Shown here piece after piece: positions 28,161-29,576 of a stretch of DNA of 29,576 nucleotides (position 1 is the first letter of the stretch; every line of letters starts with the position of its first letter). The DNA lies in contig DATKDU010000428.1 of assembly GCA_035512595.1 (NCBI GenBank), positions 1 to 29,576 of the forward strand, read 5' to 3'. The notes beneath the pieces are model-generated. The model saw nothing but the letters and a program-made list of their open reading frames with translations. It did not search any database and had not been told where the DNA came from. This DNA is from DATKDU01 sp035512595 (GTDB taxonomy: Bacteria; Planctomycetota; Planctomycetia; Pirellulales; Pirellulaceae). A program made the translations under genes and the position numbers.

Positions 28161-29176
28161 GCGGCCTGCCAAACGTCGGCCCGCGGCTCGTTTCTGCGTG
28201 GAACCGATTCTTTCACGCCGACGTGGACCTGCGCGCCTGCGCTGTGGTGCGGATCGGCTACGCGGCACTGGTGCTTGTCTGGCTGGCCGTGCTCTATCCC
28301 GATCTGTCCACGTGGTACGGCGAGGAAGGGGTCTTGCCGCTGGCCACGGCGGAAAAAACCATGCCGGGGGGAGCGTGGACCCTCTTGGCGATTTTTCCCA
28401 AGAGCCTGGCGTGGCTGTATGCCGCCTATGCCATGGCGATCGTCCACGCTCTCCTGCTGCTGGCGGGGTTCGCCTCGCGTCTGAATGCGGCGGCACTCTG
28501 GGTCTGGATCGTGTCGTTCTGCCACCGCAACGAGGTGATCCTGGATGCCGAGGACACCGTGTTTCGCCTGATCGGCTTTTTCCTGGTTCTGATGCCGGCG
28601 GGGGCGGGTTGGCGATTGCGGATTGGGGATTGCGGATTGCGGATTGCCTCATCGCCAATCCGCAATGGATCTCCCGCCTGGGCCCTGCGCCTGCTGCAAA
28701 TCCAGATGTGCGTCATTTTCCTCTCCGCCGCCGCGGCGAAGCTTGAGTCTGCCGAGTGGCGCGACGGCACCGCCATGTTCTACGTTTCGCGTTTGACCGA
28801 TTACTTCGGCCGCTTTCCCGCGCCTGACTTTCTCTGGCAGACTCCCTGGTGCGTCCGCACAATCACCTGGGGGGTGATCGCTGCCGAGTTGGCGATCCCG
28901 GTCCTCATCTGGCTGCCGCCGGCGCGGCGCTGGGCGCTGGCTGCGGCGGTCGCGTTCCATTTGGCCAACGAATACACGATGCACCTGTTCTTGTTCCACT
29001 GGATCATGCTCGTCGGCTGGGCGTCGTTTCTGACCGGCGACGACCTGGACGCCATCGGGCGGTTGGTAGGACGGCCCTTCTGGGCCGTCCCGCGCGCGAC
29101 GGCCCAGAAGGGCCGTCCTACTACCGATTCAGCAGCGACACTTCCCGCGCGTTCTGCTCCGCTACATCCCGCGTGA
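28157..29176 (+). CDS. HTTM-domain membrane protein (gamma-carboxylase-like), with repeat insertions
   Basis: A 339-residue multi-pass protein of the HTTM group, named for its homology to vitamin K-dependent gamma-carboxylase. Recognisable: FFHADVDLRACAVVRIGYAA, LSTWYGEEGVLP, LNAAALWVWIVSF, HRNEVILDAEDTVFRLI and, after the insert, MCVIFLSAAAAKLES and FLFHWIMLVGW. Around six membrane helices fit the fold. An RLRIGDCG repeat encodes residues 152-171, and a palindromic repeat plus antisense pilT-like sequence encodes the last 36 or so residues (VGRPFWAV onward), so the natural C-terminus was probably near residue 303. No carboxylase activity should be assumed. Confidence 0.75.
   Translation: MSGLPNVGPRLVSAWNRFFHADVDLRACAVVRIGYAALVLVWLAVLYPDLSTWYGEEGVLPLATAEKTMPGGAWTLLAIFPKSLAWLYAAYAMAIVHALLLLAGFASRLNAAALWVWIVSFCHRNEVILDAEDTVFRLIGFFLVLMPAGAGWRLRIGDCGLRIASSPIRNGSPAWALRLLQIQMCVIFLSAAAAKLESAEWRDGTAMFYVSRLTDYFGRFPAPDFLWQTPWCVRTITWGVIAAELAIPVLIWLPPARRWALAAAVAFHLANEYTMHLFLFHWIMLVGWASFLTGDDLDAIGRLVGRPFWAVPRATAQKGRPTTDSAATLPARSAPLHPA
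28611..28667. repeat. RLRIGDCG-type direct/inverted repeat inside the HTTM gene
   Basis: Repeats of GATTGCGGATT and a complementary ATCGCCAATCCGCAATGG end encode RLRIGDCGLRIA and SSPIRNG in frame, inserted in a loop between two membrane helices. Confidence 0.8.
29066..29121. repeat. GTAGGACGG palindromic element with 24-base perfect arms, between convergent genes
   Basis: The arms at 29066-29089 and 29098-29121 are exact complements around an 8-base GC loop. The element sits between the HTTM gene and the convergent pilT-like gene, with its last base being the first base of the pilT stop codon. It could act as a two-way terminator and extends the HTTM reading frame (VGRPFWAV). Confidence 0.85.
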
Positions 29177-29576
29177 TCTTCCCGGCCCGCAGCAGCACCC
29201 GAATCGATTCGTCGATGCTCACCATCCCCTCGTCGCGGCCGGTCAGAAGATAATTGTCGATGCTCTCGACTTTGCCCACGCGAATCGCCGCGGCAATCGG
29301 ATTGGTGTTCCAGAGGACCTCCAAGGCCAAATGCCGCTTGGCCCCGAGCTCGATGGACGGCAAGAGCCGCTGGCTGATCACCGCCCGCAAGCTGAGGGCG
29401 AGCTGGCTGCGCACGTCCCGCTGCACATCCTGCGGAAACAAGTCGGCATACCGGGTGATCGCCCCCTTGGCGTCGCGCGTGTGCAGCGTGGCAAACACCA
29501 GGTGCCCCGTCTCGGCGGCACTCAGGGCCATCTGCGCCGTCTCGCGATCGCGAATCTCCCCCACGAGGATCACGTC
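29121..29576 (-). CDS. PilT/PilB-type secretion ATPase, C-terminal part only
   Basis: The window holds the last 151 residues of a type II/IV secretion or twitching ATPase, powering pilus retraction (PilT) or assembly. LVGEIRDRETAQMALSAAET is the Walker B region and ATLHTRDA the His box; LALSLRAVISQRLLP and ALEVLWNTNPIAAAIRVGK are typical of PilT-type C-termini. The minus strand continues past 29576. PilT is favoured over PilB by the short C-terminus without zinc-binding cysteines. The stop (29123-29121) overlaps the HTTM reading frame. Confidence 0.85.
   Translation of the reverse strand, partial: DVILVGEIRDRETAQMALSAAETGHLVFATLHTRDAKGAITRYADLFPQDVQRDVRSQLALSLRAVISQRLLPSIELGAKRHLALEVLWNTNPIAAAIRVGKVESIDNYLLTGRDEGMVSIDESIRVLLRAGKITRDVAEQNAREVSLLNR

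Overview
The window looks like a chromosome segment of a planctomycete, probably a member of the Pirellulales. The grounds are the GC-rich coding style, a large MoxR/DUF58/BatA-like operon with a squalene-cyclase-fold partner, an LRR protein with TDxGL-type repeats, an HTTM membrane protein, and many short palindromic repeats (GTAGGACGG, GGCTTACGCCCC, GTCCACTCGC, ACCCGAAGCGCCAGCG and RLRIGDCG types). No rRNA, tRNA or CRISPR array was seen. All assignments come from reading the sequence; no database was searched.

Layout. 1-140: the start of an IS5-like transposase on the minus strand and its terminal repeat. 140-1470: two small gene cassettes, each followed by a structure resembling an integron attC site (651-751 and 1163-1273), then a cassette-like fragment. 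1497-3599: a YjhG/YagF-type sugar-acid dehydratase carrying an in-frame palindromic insertion. 3600-4622: repeat-rich decayed DNA with an ATPase remnant. 4638-6615: a divergent pair made of a 311-residue peptide with seven TTxxxxEE motifs and an ATP-grasp ligase, which reads as a graspetide (omega-ester peptide, plesiocin-like) biosynthetic locus. 6616-7388: noncoding repeats, including five copies of an ATAGCGCGTTTGCGC motif. 7389-9950: a WTxxED/HTH protein whose second domain follows an in-frame stop, an LRR lipo- or periplasmic-type protein, and two orphan proteins.

10082-25240 is one long plus-strand operon-like block: an alpha/alpha-barrel repeat protein, a BatA-like VWA membrane protein, a second VWA/glutamine-amidotransferase-fold membrane protein, a DUF4175-like protein, a 1282-residue exported Ala/Glu/Gln coiled-coil protein, a MoxR AAA+ ATPase and a DUF58 protein. 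Stop/start overlaps (ATGA) tie several of them together. A DUF433/DUF5615 toxin-antitoxin-like pair sits between moxR and DUF58. The block probably assembles a MoxR-dependent envelope complex. 25496-29576 holds an HTH regulator, an SDR oxidoreductase, an HTTM protein with its small partner, and the C-terminus of a PilT/PilB-type ATPase on the minus strand.

The points most worth following up are the candidate graspetide locus with its expanded multi-core precursor, the integron-like cassettes, and the repeated in-frame insertion of palindromic elements into genes, including one copy that forms part of a signal peptide.
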